Shown: positions 34,249 to 46,871, counted from the stretch's first letter. The stretch: DNA of 64,000 nucleotides from Patiria miniata (GCF_015706575.1 NW_024037068.1:682001-746000); one strand, 5' to 3'. The notes: a model not told the origin generated them from the sequence alone. Translations and numbers: made by a program.

Positions 34249-34844
34249 CTGATACAAAAAGAAGAAAAAGGCAACCTGTACTTCAGAAGGTGTCCGAAAA
34301 AAGCCTCCAAAAATGAGCCCTCGAAACTCCCTCTATTTCACAGCACAGTGCTTTTCAACAGCGAACAAATCTTTCCAATCCGGTAAATATTGATTGAGTT
34401 ATGGCCAATGCAAAATAAGTACCGATTTTTCAATCAGTCCACGGTCTCCATTGTCATTTGTCAGGAATGTAAAGGAGTAGGGCTAGGGGAGTTTTAATTT
34501 CTTGACTGTTTAATCATTCTTTCTTTATCTGGCTCTTTTTTGCAACATTGACCATTTATCCCTTTGGAAGTATATTGGTAGTCCAGAAAAGGACTGTTTG
34601 GTTAACTTCTTAGATGTTTACTGTGCTGCTCTGTCTCTGCCCTCTACTTGGTAGCCTTTTTCATGGATGCAAGTTTTGGCACGTCTCCTTCGTGTGGCAG
34701 TCAAAACATCAGTGGTCGTGGACAAAATGAAAAAACGGCACTTGTGTTCAGTTGCCCATAACTCAATAAATAATTACCGGATTGAAAAGAGTTTTTAAAA
34801 AACTAATGAATTAAAAAGCTAATGAATTAAGCTTTCTAACAAAT

Positions 34845-35540
34845 CGTCACCGACACCACGAACTGACACTCTCTGCATCACATGTGTACAAAACATTTTA
34901 AAAATTCAAATTTTCTTTTTTTGCCGATATTTAACAGTTTGTATCATGAAGTTTAACATGACGTAGTTAAATTTCTGACATCATCTAAAATAAGCAAATT
35001 TTACTAATGAATTTTCAAGAAATTGGTCAATTCTGGTGTTTTTTGTTACCACGAAGTGACACTGCACAGAGTGTCAGTTCGTGAAAACAAAAATTTACGT
35101 GTTTTCAGAGAGTGCGCGCATGCAATAGCGTAAGGGAGTGTCAGTTCGTGAATCGAAAATTGACGTGTTTTTCGAGAGTGTGCGCACGCATGCACAGTGT
35201 ATGCGCGCACTTTCCCAAAACCGTCAAGTTTTGTTTTCACGAACTGACACTACATGTAACTAACAATATTGCATGCATGCACTCTCCAAAAACACATAAA
35301 TTTTCGTTTTCACGAACTGACACCTGTCTTAATCATTTAATTGCTAATTAACTAAGCATATTTTAACAATATAACGTTTATAATTGAGTAGTTGGAGCAT
35401 TTCACGTTAAATGATACTAAAACCAGATAAATGGATTATTTTACTGAGTAAATTCGTGTCAAAACTTTAAAAGCGTTTTTCTCCGATTTGTATAACTGCA
35501 ACGCTGACCACCGTGGTGTCAGTTCATGGTGTCGGTGACG
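34845..35540. mobile_element. Inverted-repeat element built from CACGAACTGACAC units
   Basis: Ends CGTCACCGACACCACGAACT and (complement) CGTCACCGACACCATGAACT. The unit CACGAACTGACAC, often preceded by TTTTCGTTTT-like text and a GCGCGCATGCA word, occurs six times in both orientations inside. No transposase frame. Confidence 0.65.
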
Positions 35541-36008
35541 AAATATGTATAGATATTTGCGATGTATTTTTTTTAAGACAGGGATTTTTTTTAAGACACC
35601 CTGTATCTCTCTTTGAGAGAAGATCAAAAGATGAGGAAAAGGTGGCTCATGCAACAATTTCCACAAAGTTTCCATAACTATTTTTTCACCATTCAATAAA
35701 TACATGTATATATCTTGTTATGGCCATACAGAAGATATTAAACATAATTTCCAGCTATATGCAAAGATTCAATATGTAGATGTTGTAGATTACAAAACTG
35801 AAATGACATTTTTCAAGTCGTCCCCCCCTCCCCACACTTACAAAAGGAATCTCTCTGGAGTTCTGAACTTGGTACACCCATGCTAAACAAAAACCAATTT
35901 GTTTCCTGATGTATTTCTGACCACTGCAATTTTTTGTTTCATCCATTGTACAAGTGTTCAGTTGATATTCTACTACACACGAATTGTAAGGGAAAAAAAT
36001 GCACTTAC

Positions 36009-36069
36009 CATATTGTTCCTGTTTCAACTGCTTGGTCGACTCAGGCATTTTTAGCATACTCTTGTTATT
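36009..36069 (-). CDS. Exon 2 of unit A, 20 codons
   Basis: Acceptor TTTCGTTTAG and donor TATG|GTAAGTGC bound 61 nt ending in phase 1 (starts NNKSMLKMPESTKQ). Placed like exon 2 of unit B (TDNEYIKLSES), also phase 1. Confidence 0.5.
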
Positions 36070-36689
36070 CTAAACGAAAGAGAAGAAATGCAAGTGAAAA
36101 CCAAGTTAGCACACCACATTCAGTTGCCAGAGAGAGGAAGGCAATCTTACAAATAGTGCAAGGCAAGAAAAAACAATGTTGTGTCTGTCGTCTGGGGAGA
36201 CTCCTTGAAGGAACTGTTATCTTGGACCAGATTTTTCTGGTGCCTGAACGATCGCGGGTTTAGTAATCGCTTGGGTATCACATCAATCACATTGTTCAAA
36301 AGTGGTCTAAAGATAGAAGACTTAAATAGAAAATTCATACAGTCTCTTTATAAAGATCCTATGTTTTTTTTTGTAGAAATTCTATAAAACGTTTGAACTC
36401 TAAAGAATGAAGATATATTTTTCATGAAATTCTACTACACATGCTGAACTATAACATGACTGCCTGCTGCAACTAAATCTAATGAGCATGTACGTACAGT
36501 AAACGAAAGAGATGTGGTTAAACCATGGAGCCAAGGGTAAACCATTGATTTACTTGTGTAAATAGATTTTTTTCTTTGTCGAGAATGTTGAATATCTGAT
36601 GTAAAGCTAAAAACAAGCATCAAAATCCGTCAACTGAGGCATTTTGGATTTCCGACCACAGTTGAAGTGAAGGAATTTTAAAAACTCAC

Positions 36690-36710
36690 CTGTACGTTTA
36701 TAGCTGACAT
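36690..36710 (-). CDS. First coding exon of unit A, MSAINVQ
   Basis: ATG at 36,708-36,710 opens seven codons to donor CAG|GTGAGT, phase 0. It lies 46 nt downstream of a TATATAAA box, so the 5' UTR would be about 20 nt. Confidence 0.5.
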
Positions 36711-36755
36711 TTGACTGCCAGCACCAAAAATAGGCTGTTCACGGCTGTTCACGGG

Positions 36756-36763
36756 TTTATATA
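36756..36763 (-). promoter_or_regulatory. TATA box of unit A
   Basis: TATATAAAC in the context GAGTATATAAACCCGTGAAC, nearly the same as the unit B promoter (GAGTATATAAACGGTGAAC). Two tandem copies of a ~63-bp segment just upstream (36,800-36,930) each hold a CCAAT box (GCACCAATCAC) and a CRE-like ATGACATCAT. Confidence 0.6.
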
Positions 36764-36799
36764 CTCGCACATCAAGCGGAAGTTGTGCAGCAGGCGGTG

Positions 36800-36935
36800 A
36801 CCTGAATTTTTGAGACTACGTGATTGGTGCTCATACAATGATGTCATGTTCTATTCCTGTCATGTTCTAGACCTGAATTTTTGAGACTACGTGATTGGTG
36901 CTCATACAATGATGTCATGTTCTATTCCTGCCGGC
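36800..36935. repeat. Tandem duplication in the unit A upstream region
   Basis: GACCTGAATTTTTGAGACTA and CATACAATGATGTCATGTTC occur twice, about 67 bp apart. Confidence 0.85.
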
Positions 36936-36968
36936 ATTGCGTGCGCATCACCGGGAATTCCAAGTTGT

Positions 36969-37182
36969 ACAATAAGCCCTTTCAGAGTTCCAACTGCCCA
37001 TTCGTACCCTGTGGCAACGCGCATTGTTTGTCTCAAATGGCCTTTGACAACATCGCGCCACTGACTTTACAAAAAGGCTGTTTGTGCATTGTGGGTACTC
37101 TCAAAGGGCATTTGAGACAAACAATATGCGTTGTCACAGGTTACGAATGTGCGTAGTTGGAACTCCGAAAAGGCTTATTGTT
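36969..37182. mobile_element. MITE with ~80-bp inverted repeats
   Basis: ACAATAAGCC...TTCC, CATTCGTA and GCATTGTTTGTCTCAAATG are mirrored by CATTTGAGACAAACAATATG, TTACGAATG and GGCTTATTGT. It lies directly upstream of the unit A promoter segment. Confidence 0.7.
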
Positions 37183-37189
37183 GTGTAAA

Positions 37190-38450
37190 CTTTGACGGGA
37201 ATAATACGTCATTTGCTTTTGCTGTAATTTCAGAAATGGATGGATTTGGGGGTTGGTAATAATAGCTAATATTGTTACAATGACTTTAAAAAAAAACTTT
37301 TTGGGTTCGTAGATGCTATACAAACCAAGAAAACCATCATTTTCCTGTAGTCTGGTTCCTTCACTCCATTTAAGATGAAACGGAGCAATGTATAGACGTT
37401 GAGGAATTGTAAGGTCGGGGAACCAGTCTAGCAGGCTTGTACCCGTTCATAGGTGTGTAATCGATTGCAAATAAATGTGGACTTACTAAATATGGCCAAT
37501 TGGGGTCAGTAATTGAAAAGAGCCAGTTTTTTTTTCCAACGCAGGTCGGCCGATCAGCGTTGGAAATTGATACGAAAATGCTACTTTTTACAGGATGCTT
37601 TAGACTGTCATTCACCAACAGCCCAGTAATATATTTCAAAATAATTTGGTAGTTATATTTTTTGATGTTTGTATTTTCCCTTTAATCCATCATACTTCAA
37701 CCTCGTCCCCAGTGCTTACTTTATTTCCAACCTCGTTTCCAATAGTAAGCCCTGGATAGGAAACTTCCTTCCTGTATCCTGATTCGATATGGCAATTTGC
37801 TAGCAATGGATTTATATCGTGTACTTGGTATTGTTATTTCCAACATGCATTACATATGTTTTCACGACCATTGTAATTATAACGTCCACACACCTTCTAA
37901 AAAAAACCTTTCCTTTCCAATTTGCGCATATTAATATAAAATGGGATATTGCATATTGGCAGGATAAGATTGTAACAATTTAACTTCGACAACAAGTGTG
38001 TTTTCGGAACTCACGGCACGACGAATTGATGTTGTATTTACCCCAGCATACAAAAACAAACGGTAATGTAATGCACAGGTTGATCATACCTATGCCCAAG
38101 AGTATTTTACAATGTTGCAATCAACATTCTAAAACAGGTTTACTTTTACTCACTGGAGATATTTGTTGGAATTTTGGTAAGAGATGAAGAGTTAGATGGT
38201 GATTGCATGTCAAAATATGGCTCTCCTCAATGTTGTTTTTAGAAATTTGAAAGTTGAGCTACATTGTACTTTACCTGTTAATAATTCTGCCAAAAACTGA
38301 CTTGCAAGATGCTATTAATGTGGAAAGAAATGCTCGAGTTGGCCATTCAAAAATGTGGTTTTGCTATTTGATATTGTTTGCCCTTCAGTTGCAATAAGTC
38401 TAGCAGGCCTAATGGTGTTTAATATTTTTAAGTCATCCTTTTGTCATACA
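37190..38450. other. No gene seen
   Basis: AT-rich; a short CAACCTCGT(C/T)(C/T)CC repeat near 37,700. No supported coding feature. Confidence 0.4.
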
Positions 38451-39110
38451 TGGCACTTCATAGAAAGGTCATGTGTTTTGATGGGATCCTAGAATAACAG
38501 TGTACATGATTTACTTGTGACAGACATATACATTTCAAATTTGTTTGCACGACATATATTGCATTCGACTTTGGTATTTTTTCCGTTTTATTCAATTTAC
38601 TCAATGCATCCATTGCCATTGGTCTATTTCTCATGAGGGGAATTTCCACTTGTGCCCACAAAACTCAGTAGGATCCATTGAATTCAAGTTTTTTCTCACC
38701 TCTCCCATGGGCAGATTGAGGGGTTAGGAGGTTTACAGAAAAACCCAGGCAACAAACAAACAAACAACCCAACACAACCATTGACACAAATGCTTTTATG
38801 GTCTATAAATCGGTATTTTAGTGCCATATTTAATGAAAGGCTCCTATGATTGACGTAGGCTCTCTATAATTTGATTGGTTGTTTTGCACTGCCGGTTGGG
38901 AACATGTGTGTTCTTTTTATGTTTCGGGCTATGATATGCTAAATGACAAAAATATGGACAAAGGGGTGCATGTGGAACACGCACTTTGAGCATGTACTTT
39001 GTGACCTGGTTTTGTGCATGCATCATATTATAGCATTCAGAGTCCACTCACTACGTGCATGCACAGTTTACAAGCAGACAAAAATAAATTACAAGCAAAC
39101 TAAGTACAAC

Positions 39111-39375
39111 AGGGCCCAATTTCATAGCTGCTTAACAGTAAGCAGAAAAGTTGTGCTTACTATAGCAGAAAATCATGCTGCTGCTTAAGCACTATTTCAT
39201 GCTAACGGTTGCGCGCGAATGAAGATTTCTATTGTTACGTCACTGATTTAAGCAAAGTTTTCTTCTGGGGTTAAGCGTGCTTATGTGCTTACTGCTTAAC
39301 GGTTCCTGATGAAATAGATGGAGGCTTGATAAGCGCAAAGTCGGCTGTATTAGCAGCGCTATGAAATTGGGCCCT
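39111..39375. mobile_element. MITE with AGGGCCCAATTTCATAG ends
   Basis: Ends AGGGCCCAATTTCATAGC / GCTATGAAATTGGGCCCT; interior ACAGTAAGCAGAAAAGTTGT. A diverged copy with an insertion is at 45,040-45,395. Confidence 0.7.
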
Positions 39376-39439
39376 GCTCATTGGCCCACAGCCAGGCTTT
39401 GTCAAGTATTACAGAACAATTAAGATCTTCGATTGGCAG

Positions 39440-39715
39440 GTTACCCCTCCAATTTATAATCCCAATGCCTATGTTCCCCAATCCCTGTGTTACCCAACCC
39501 TTATGTTCAATCCCCATAAGTCCCTATTGTTCCCCAATCCCTATGTTCCCCAATCCCTACGTTCCCTAATCCCTATGTTTCCCAATCCTATAGGGTTAGG
39601 TTTAGAGACTGGGGAACATTGGTATCGGGAAACATAGGGATTGGGAAGCATAGGGATTGGGGAACATAGTACTAGGGAACATATGAATTGGGAAACATTG
39701 GGACTGCGGAACGTA
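39440..39715. repeat. Opposed minisatellite arms around a TAGGGTTAGG core
   Basis: Left arm of ~16-bp ATGTTCCCCAATCCCT units, centre CCTATAGGGTTAGGTTTAG, right arm of the reverse complement (GGGATTGGGGAACATAG). Confidence 0.8.
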
Positions 39716-41454
39716 GTACATGTATGCACCCCTGTGAACTACTTCTCAAATGTTCAATTTACACACTATCCATTAGACAATAGACAAAACAAAAATATCT
39801 CCAGGAACACAGGAAGACAGCAGAACTGTCTTGATTACCGAGAACTACAATCACAGAATTTTGGCGATTCTGCTATCAAAATAAGTTTGTATCGAATTGT
39901 TATACCGGTACATGTACGTGATTCCAATGCCTGGCTGCTACAATCCCGGCTGATGAAATTTGATCGTTGTTATGAAATTCCCGCCAATGAAATGCAGTTT
40001 ATATAGTTTCAAAAAGGACTTGAATCCTAAATAGGGTGTCATGTGCAGAGGCTGATTGTGACTTAGTTTGGCATTTTGTTTGTTTTTCGGGCTGTGATAA
40101 ACTTATTGACATGCATGTGTAATGTGCACTTGAACATGTAAAGTTTACGACCTGGTCAGAGTCTAATTACATACACATCAGCATACAGAATGTAAACAGT
40201 ACTTTCAATTTATAAGCAGACAAAAATAAACTACAAGCAAACACAGAAAACAACCAACCCTACTGGAAAAACAAAGGTCCCAAGTACACAATAGTTATAT
40301 ATCAAAAGCCTATATATGCAGAGTGTGTCATGGAGTCATTGAAGCACCGGTGGAATTGAACCACCCACTTACATCTCCCTCGGCAATTAATAATTTTGCC
40401 AACATTACTGACACATTAATTAATCTATTAGTCAGTGTGATGTTGTCAAATTATTTCAATTCATCCATTGTCATGGGCTTATTTCTCATGAGGGGAAGTC
40501 CCGCTTGTTCCCACCAAATTCAATAGGATCCATTGAATTCAAGCTTTTTCACCTTCTCCATGGGCAGATCAAGGGGCTATGGGACGGTTTACACAAAACA
40601 AACACCGGTACCCTGTCAACAAGCAACCAAACATGCCTGCTTTCTGTAAACTGCATGGTGTTGGATTTTTTTTCATTTAATTTTTTTTATGTTCATGTTT
40701 ATGTATACATCTTCTTGCCAAATTTCTAACCAAATATTCCTGCATATGGACCATGTGCCATATGATGTCATGCCTACAGGCAACCGTTAGCGAAATATTG
40801 AAGCATCTTTCACATGTGATTTGCATCACATTTAACATTATGGTATGTCAACACTTTATACCATTCAATAGGTATTCGTGTACATGCAGTGCACATTTGT
40901 AGAGAACCATTTACTGAAAAATGGCACCACTTGACTGCAGAAAAATTCACCACAAGACGCTAAAATTGGACTACAGTATATACTGAATGTACGGTTTAAG
41001 TTTAAAGCAAATTCCAGTAGATCCTGAATATAAAGAAAATTGTAAAAAGCCATAAAAATCTGAATACTTTACCACCGAGCCTAGAATTCCAGGGAGGTGG
41101 CAAGTATTTTGTGATGTTGCAATTGATGTTGGTAAAGTATGTGAAAGAACATAGTTCCACGACTAAGTTCTCCAGATACGGTAGGCCTATTGGACTTTGA
41201 AATATGCACCTTTAAGATGACATCTCATGACCCAGGATGATTTGCGAGGGAACAAAAAGAAGACAGAAAAAAAATCAGAACAAAAAGAAAGGCTTTTTCA
41301 CAAATTTGCGCAAAAGCCAAAAATCTGACTGGCCTGAAACAACACCCCCCCCCCCCACCCGCAAAAAAATTCTGGATATCTCCCCCCCCCCCTTGCTGGT
41401 AGTAACTAACGTTTATCACGAGCCAGTTATGGCCTATCACACTGGTGTTTCCTT

Positions 41455-41690
41455 GGCATGAAACAACTGAGAATATTTCTGTTCCCCCTGAAATATGGAT
41501 TGGATGCCAGTCCATTGCAGGTTACCCCCTAGCTACTGCTGATCAGTGCTGGTACCCATGTATACTCAGGGGGCCAGGGGAGGTAAAGTGGCTTGCCAGG
41601 GGGCAACATATTGCCAGCAGTTGGATTCGAACCCCTGACCCTAGGCAAAGCTCCACCATGTCAGTATCTTCTGAATTGGTATTCAATATT
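41455..41690 (-). mobile_element. tRNA-derived SINE
   Basis: Minus strand: GGTCAGGGGTTCGAATCC (B box), then a CCTGGCAAGCCACTTTACC-like core. Related to 44,215-44,415 and 42,597-42,665. Confidence 0.6.
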
Positions 41691-42596
41691 TCAAAGTCAT
41701 CCTTTTGTCATGATACTTCATAGAAAAGTCATGTGTTTTGATGGGATCCTAGAATAGAACTTACAATGTACATGGTTTGACAAATGCTACCGTAATTTAC
41801 AAGCAGAAAGGCTTAATTAGTTCAATTTTTCATATTCATACCATGTTATATATGATGGAAATATTGAGCAAAATATTTTTGGGGGCAAATTATTTCAATG
41901 CAACCATTGCCAAGGGCTTATTTCTCATGAGGGGATTTCCCACTTGTTCCCACAAAATTCAATTGAATTCAAGCTTTTTCACTTCACCAAGGGTACCCTG
42001 GCAACAAGCAAACAAATATGCCTACTCTGTTGTTTGTGCTGTGTTTGCCTCGCCTGGACTTTTTCCAAGGAAGAGACTTTGCGATCACTATGTCTGTCCA
42101 TATGTATGTACATGTAGTATGTAGGCCTTTGTAGTATACCTACCCTATTTTCAAATGCCATGTACTCGGAAGCAGAACTATATTTTTTGCCTAATTGTAC
42201 ATCACCTTTAAATTACACATTCATAAATACCGAAGAGAGTTTACTGCCATTCCCATTAAACACTTTTCCAGTGTCACTTTGAAATTTGGACTCCTATGAA
42301 ATCCACTACCTTTTACCGTTTTATTGGTTGAACGTTTTCAATCCTCACGTAAACATCCATGCGCAATACTTCCAGTGAGTCAGTATTTCATTGTCCTAAA
42401 TTCACAACTTACTCACCACAGCTGCATCTGCGGGTCTTCGCGTCATACGCGCCATGCGCGCGCCACTCTCCATAAAAGGAGTTATTTTTACATCTTACTT
42501 GTGAGCTGGAAACTGTATTATAAAGCTGAGGGGCAAAAAGTAAAATTGTTGAGCAAAATCGTTGGAAATTTGTAATTTTTGACTTATTTGGCATGA

Positions 42597-42665
42597 AGCA
42601 GCTAGATTTGAACCCCTGACTGTCTGATCATGAGTCGGGAACCCTAGGCCACACTCCGCCATATA
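42597..42665 (-). mobile_element. tRNA-like head of a SINE
   Basis: Minus strand: GGAGTGTGGCCTAGGGTTCC, then CAGGGGTTCAAATCTAGC, A- and B-box-like; the core is missing. Confidence 0.5.
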
Positions 42666-43552
42666 TATCAATATCTTGTAAATTTGTATTTTATATTTCA
42701 AAGAAACTGTTGTCATATATGTACTTCATAGAGAATTACGATCACTGTGTTTTAACAGGAACCTAGAACTGAACAAGCAATATACATGATTTATGTTTAT
42801 GTACCGCGGTACCAGTAGAAATGAAAAAGCAAGGTACATGTACATGATTTACTAATGTACCGGTACAAATTAATGTCAAGTTTTCATGTTCGTACCATAT
42901 TAAATTGATGAAGGCAAATTTGGGCAATTTTTTTTTGGGGGGGGGAGGAGAAAGGGGGCCCAAATGATTTCAATTCATCCATTGTCATGGGCTTATTTCT
43001 CATCAGGGGAAGTCCCGCTTGTTCCCACAAAATTCAATAGGATCCATTGAATTCAAGCTTTTTCACCTTCTCCATGGGCAGATCAAGGGGCTACGGGACG
43101 GTTTACACAAAACAAACACCGGTACCCTGTCAACAAGCAACCAAGCATGCCTGCTTTCTGTAAACTGCATGATATGGTGGTTGATTTTTTTTAATTTAAT
43201 TTTTTTTATGTTCATGTTTATGTACACACCTTCTTGCCAAATTTCTAACCAAATATTCCTGCATATGGACCATATGTGCCATATGATATCATCCCTACAG
43301 GCAACAGCTGCGCAAAACATTGAAGCATCTATTACATGTTATAAATTTGCACCACATTTAACATTATGGTACATGTATAAATTAACACTCCTGGTGTGCA
43401 TGCTGACATTTTCAATGAGTTACAGTGTTTTCACAAGACAAATATGGGTAGGGTCTACCCTGGCAACAAGCAAACAAATATGCCTATACTTTCAATAAAA
43501 TGTTGTTTGTGACTTTGTCCAAGAAAGAGACTATGCGATTACAATGTCTGTC

Positions 43553-43595
43553 CATGTACATGTATGTAGGCCTTGCCTACATACATGTACATGTA
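43553..43595. other. Perfect short hairpin
   Basis: CATGTACATGTATGTAGGC, spacer CTT, GCCTACATACATGTACATG. Confidence 0.8.
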
Positions 43596-44214
43596 TTTGC
43601 AAAATGTACATGTACATGTCTGTGGTATTTTGGTTTAAATTTCTTAAAATTGCAGTCTCATTTCAATGGTTGCTGTCCAATTGGAATCAAACTTGAATCA
43701 TAGATGCATCACAATAACCTTCATATGATAATCATGTCAAAGGTCACATACGAAGTTCAAAGATCACATACCAAGGTCAAAGGTCATCTGAGGTCAAGTT
43801 GTAAAATAGGCTGAAAATGTAAAATTGGTCTCGTTTCAAAAATTGAAGTTCAATTGGAACTTAATAGATGCAACATGACAACCTTCATATGATATTGATG
43901 TCAAAGATCATTCACCAAGGTCAAAGGTCACTCTTTATGATGATTGCAATAGCAGGCAAGACGCGTGGTTGGAGATCAAGAACCGATTTAATTGTTTTAA
44001 TGTTCCATGTATACATCTTCCTCTCAAATTTCTATCTAAACATTCTTGCATAATTAATAGAGCATGTGCCTATATATGCCAACAGGCAACTGCTGGGCAA
44101 AACATGCATCTTTTCACATGTTATTTGGCCCACATCATTGAACAGTATTGTCAATCCCTTGAAACCATTCAAAATTTCAAGAGGTATTTCAAAATCAAGC
44201 CGGCATTTCCTTGG

Positions 44215-44415
44215 CATGAAACAATTAGTGAGCATATTTTTGGTCCCCTGAAATACGGATGGGATGCCAGTCAATCACTCATGCCGGCACCCATTTATAC
44301 TCCTGGACGGAGAGAGGCAAGTGGAGGTGAAGTGGCTTGCCCAAGGACACAACATATGACCAGCAGCTGGATTTGAACCCCTGACCGTCCGATCAAACAC
44401 TAGGCCACTCTCCAC
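44215..44415 (-). mobile_element. tRNA-derived SINE with CCTTGGGCAAG core
   Basis: Minus strand: GAGTGGCCTAGTGTTTGATC (A box), CAGGGGTTCAAATCCAGC (B box), TGTCCTTGGGCAAGCCACTT (conserved core). Confidence 0.7.
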
Positions 44416-44869
44416 AGTGCCAATATTTGGTATAAATTAGTATTCAATTTTTCATTCCAAGTCATATGCTTTTGTCATATACATGTATTGCACTTCATAC
44501 AGGTGACATTTTTTTTTAACTCCAGCAGAATGTCATGATTGCAAAATCAGGGTATTTCTCATCAGGGGAATTCCAGTTTTCTTTTCAAACACCTGGACAT
44601 CCACTGGATGTGAAACTTGCTGAGGTTTCAACTTTCATTGTACAAGTTGGCACACATTCATGCACGAATGGCTTCTATAAATTTAAGCCGACATTTGAAG
44701 AAAAAAAGTAGGGATAAAATGAAAGCCGCAGCGCCACAAACACTTTTGGGGCAAGCTCCATACAACAAATAGATTTGTTGATAGATTTGGATGATATGGT
44801 TGATAGATAGATTTGGATGAAGGAAGTGTAATATCTTGAAATGTGCAAATTTTAATGCAAAAAAACGGG

Positions 44870-46256
44870 GAAAAAAACAGACAAGACATGCCGAGTAAAC
44901 CTAGGTCCTAGAGTTCATAAAATTCTTGCAGAATGGCTGTTCCCTGGAAGTCATTTCAAATGAGTGGTCTACACAACAATCTGGATTGAGCCAATTTTGG
45001 GGTTTCCTATATGACAGCACTGCCCCATTTCCCCTGGCCGGGGCCATTTCATGGCACTGCTTAACAGTTAGCAGAAAAGTTGTGCTTACAGCAGGAAATT
45101 GACTGCTAACCCTAAGCACTATTTCATGGAATGGATGTGCTATAAGTTGGAGATTTCTGATGTTAAGTCACTGATTCAAGTAACTATTCAAGCGTACTTT
45201 TGAGGTGCTTATTCTGCTCACGATCTCAAGGGCGACATAATCAGTTCTCAAAAGTGGGGGATGGGGGATGTACCTTGCTCAGGACTAATGCCAGCGCAAA
45301 GCCCTAACGACATGGGGTTTGGGGTGCATGCACGGTCTTCATGAAATAGAGCTTAGCAGAAAATCATGTGCTTAATAGCGCCATGTAAATAGGCCCAGTC
45401 TAAATCTTAACCGGGCTAAGCCACGAGTACGTTCACCATCAGTCAGTGATAGTCAGTCAGTCAGTCCAGTACAAAAAGTATATTGTAGTAGAATTAGCAA
45501 AAACTAACACATGACACCAATTTACAATTATCTGTTCTGCAAACAGCTGCACAAAACCATTTATTCCTATGCAAATGACCTCATAGTGAAACTCTGGCAT
45601 TTGAATAAAATATTGTGTTTTGTTTTTTTTGTACGGACGGTACCAAGACAAACTGATATTCTTGTGTGTCTATCAATTAAGTTTTAAGTCACAAGTACAC
45701 AGCCAAATTATTTAACATTGCAAAAAAAACACATAATAGTGAAACTTTTAAAGTTGAAAGTTACATGACATACAAATATAGAAAGGTAAATTACATGTGC
45801 AACTTTTTAGACTAAGAGTCTGATATATGTATTTGTAAGTCGTATTACCGGTTTACTCAAATCACTCAAAATCTTAGTTCACTTCGGTGTTGTACGCACT
45901 CAGACAAACCGATTTTTGTTTGTACCCATAAGTTAATTTTTGAATCACAATATCAGCCAGACTATTAAATAAGCAAAAAATATGGTAAAATACTTACTCC
46001 GTAAACTAAGATTTTGAGTGTTTTTTTGTAAGTTACTGATTTAAAAAAAATCACCTTTTGTTCTTTAAATTAAACAATTGCACACATACACAGATAAAGT
46101 AGATAAACAGTTGAATTTTCTCACTCAACTATTTGAAATCTTGATCAGTGTTAAACTCCATTTAATCCGCACATCCACGGAGTGAAAAAAACAGACAAAA
46201 AACTCTTTTGAGAAAAATATCTGGAAAAACCCCATGAATAGTACTGATTAACATGG
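44870..46256. repeat. 3' flank block of unit B, copy of 27,400-28,215
   Basis: Same ordered words as the 27.4-28.2 kb block; the match ends at ACATGG (46,256), where the satellite complex begins. It holds the MITE relative at 45,040-45,395. Confidence 0.8.
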
Positions 46257-46871
46257 TTGCCGTGCAAGGCTACGGGCTTTTACATGTACCAACTTGGGTT
46301 TGTTATCGGAGTTGTCCTTCTCCTAGGCAGATTGCTGTCCAAGGCTGACGAGCTCTACCAACCCGTGTTTGTGATCAGAGTTGTCCTTCTCCTAGGCAGA
46401 TTGCCGTCCAAGGCTGACGAGTTCTACCAACCTGTGTTTGTGATCGGAGTTGTCCTTCTCCTAGGCAGATTGCCGTCCAAGGCTGACGAGTTCTACCAAC
46501 CCGTGTTTGTGATCAGAGTTGTCCTTCTCCTAGGCAGATTGCCGTCCAAGGCTGACGAGTTCTACCAACCCGTGTTTGTGATCGGAGTTGTCCTTCTCCT
46601 AGGCAGATTGCCGTCCAAGGCTGACGAGTTCTACCAACCCGTGTTTGTGATCGGAGTTGTCCTTCTCCTAGGCAGATTGCCGTCCAAGGCTGACGAGTTC
46701 TACCAACCCGTGTTTGTGATCGGAGTTGTCCTTCTCCTAGGCAGATTGCCGTCGAAGGCTGATGAGTTCTACCAACCCGGGTTTGTTATTGGAGTTGTCC
46801 TTCTCCAAAGCAAGTTTAGCAAGTGTATAGGCACCACGTGCTCTGAAACCACTATCTTCACCTTGCCATGA
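46257..46871 (+). repeat. 69-bp minisatellite, about eight units, open in one frame
   Basis: Unit carries GCCGTCCAAGGCTGACGAGT and GTTGTCCTTCTCCTAGGCAG; 69 bp equals 23 codons, so one frame stays open for 204 codons, repeating LPSKADEFYQPVFVIG and VVLLLGR. The units are nearly identical at DNA level. Partial copies lie at 48,637-48,910 and 51,957-52,003; diverged ones at 31,500-31,670. A real hydrophobic repeat protein cannot be excluded, but array dynamics explain the frame. Confidence 0.85.

Larger units (their letters stand above)
38455..44700. repeat. Repeated ~2-kb blocks
   Basis: Blocks starting near 38,455, 40,430, 41,720 and 42,960 share GATGGGATCCTAGAA, TTTCTCATGAGGGGAA, TCCATTGAATTCAAG and CACCTTCTCCATGGGCAGAT. 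40,430-40,800 and 42,960-43,340 are close to identical. The TTTCTCATGAGGG word also appears near 55,700, linking the blocks to the gene-unit flanks. Confidence 0.75.
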
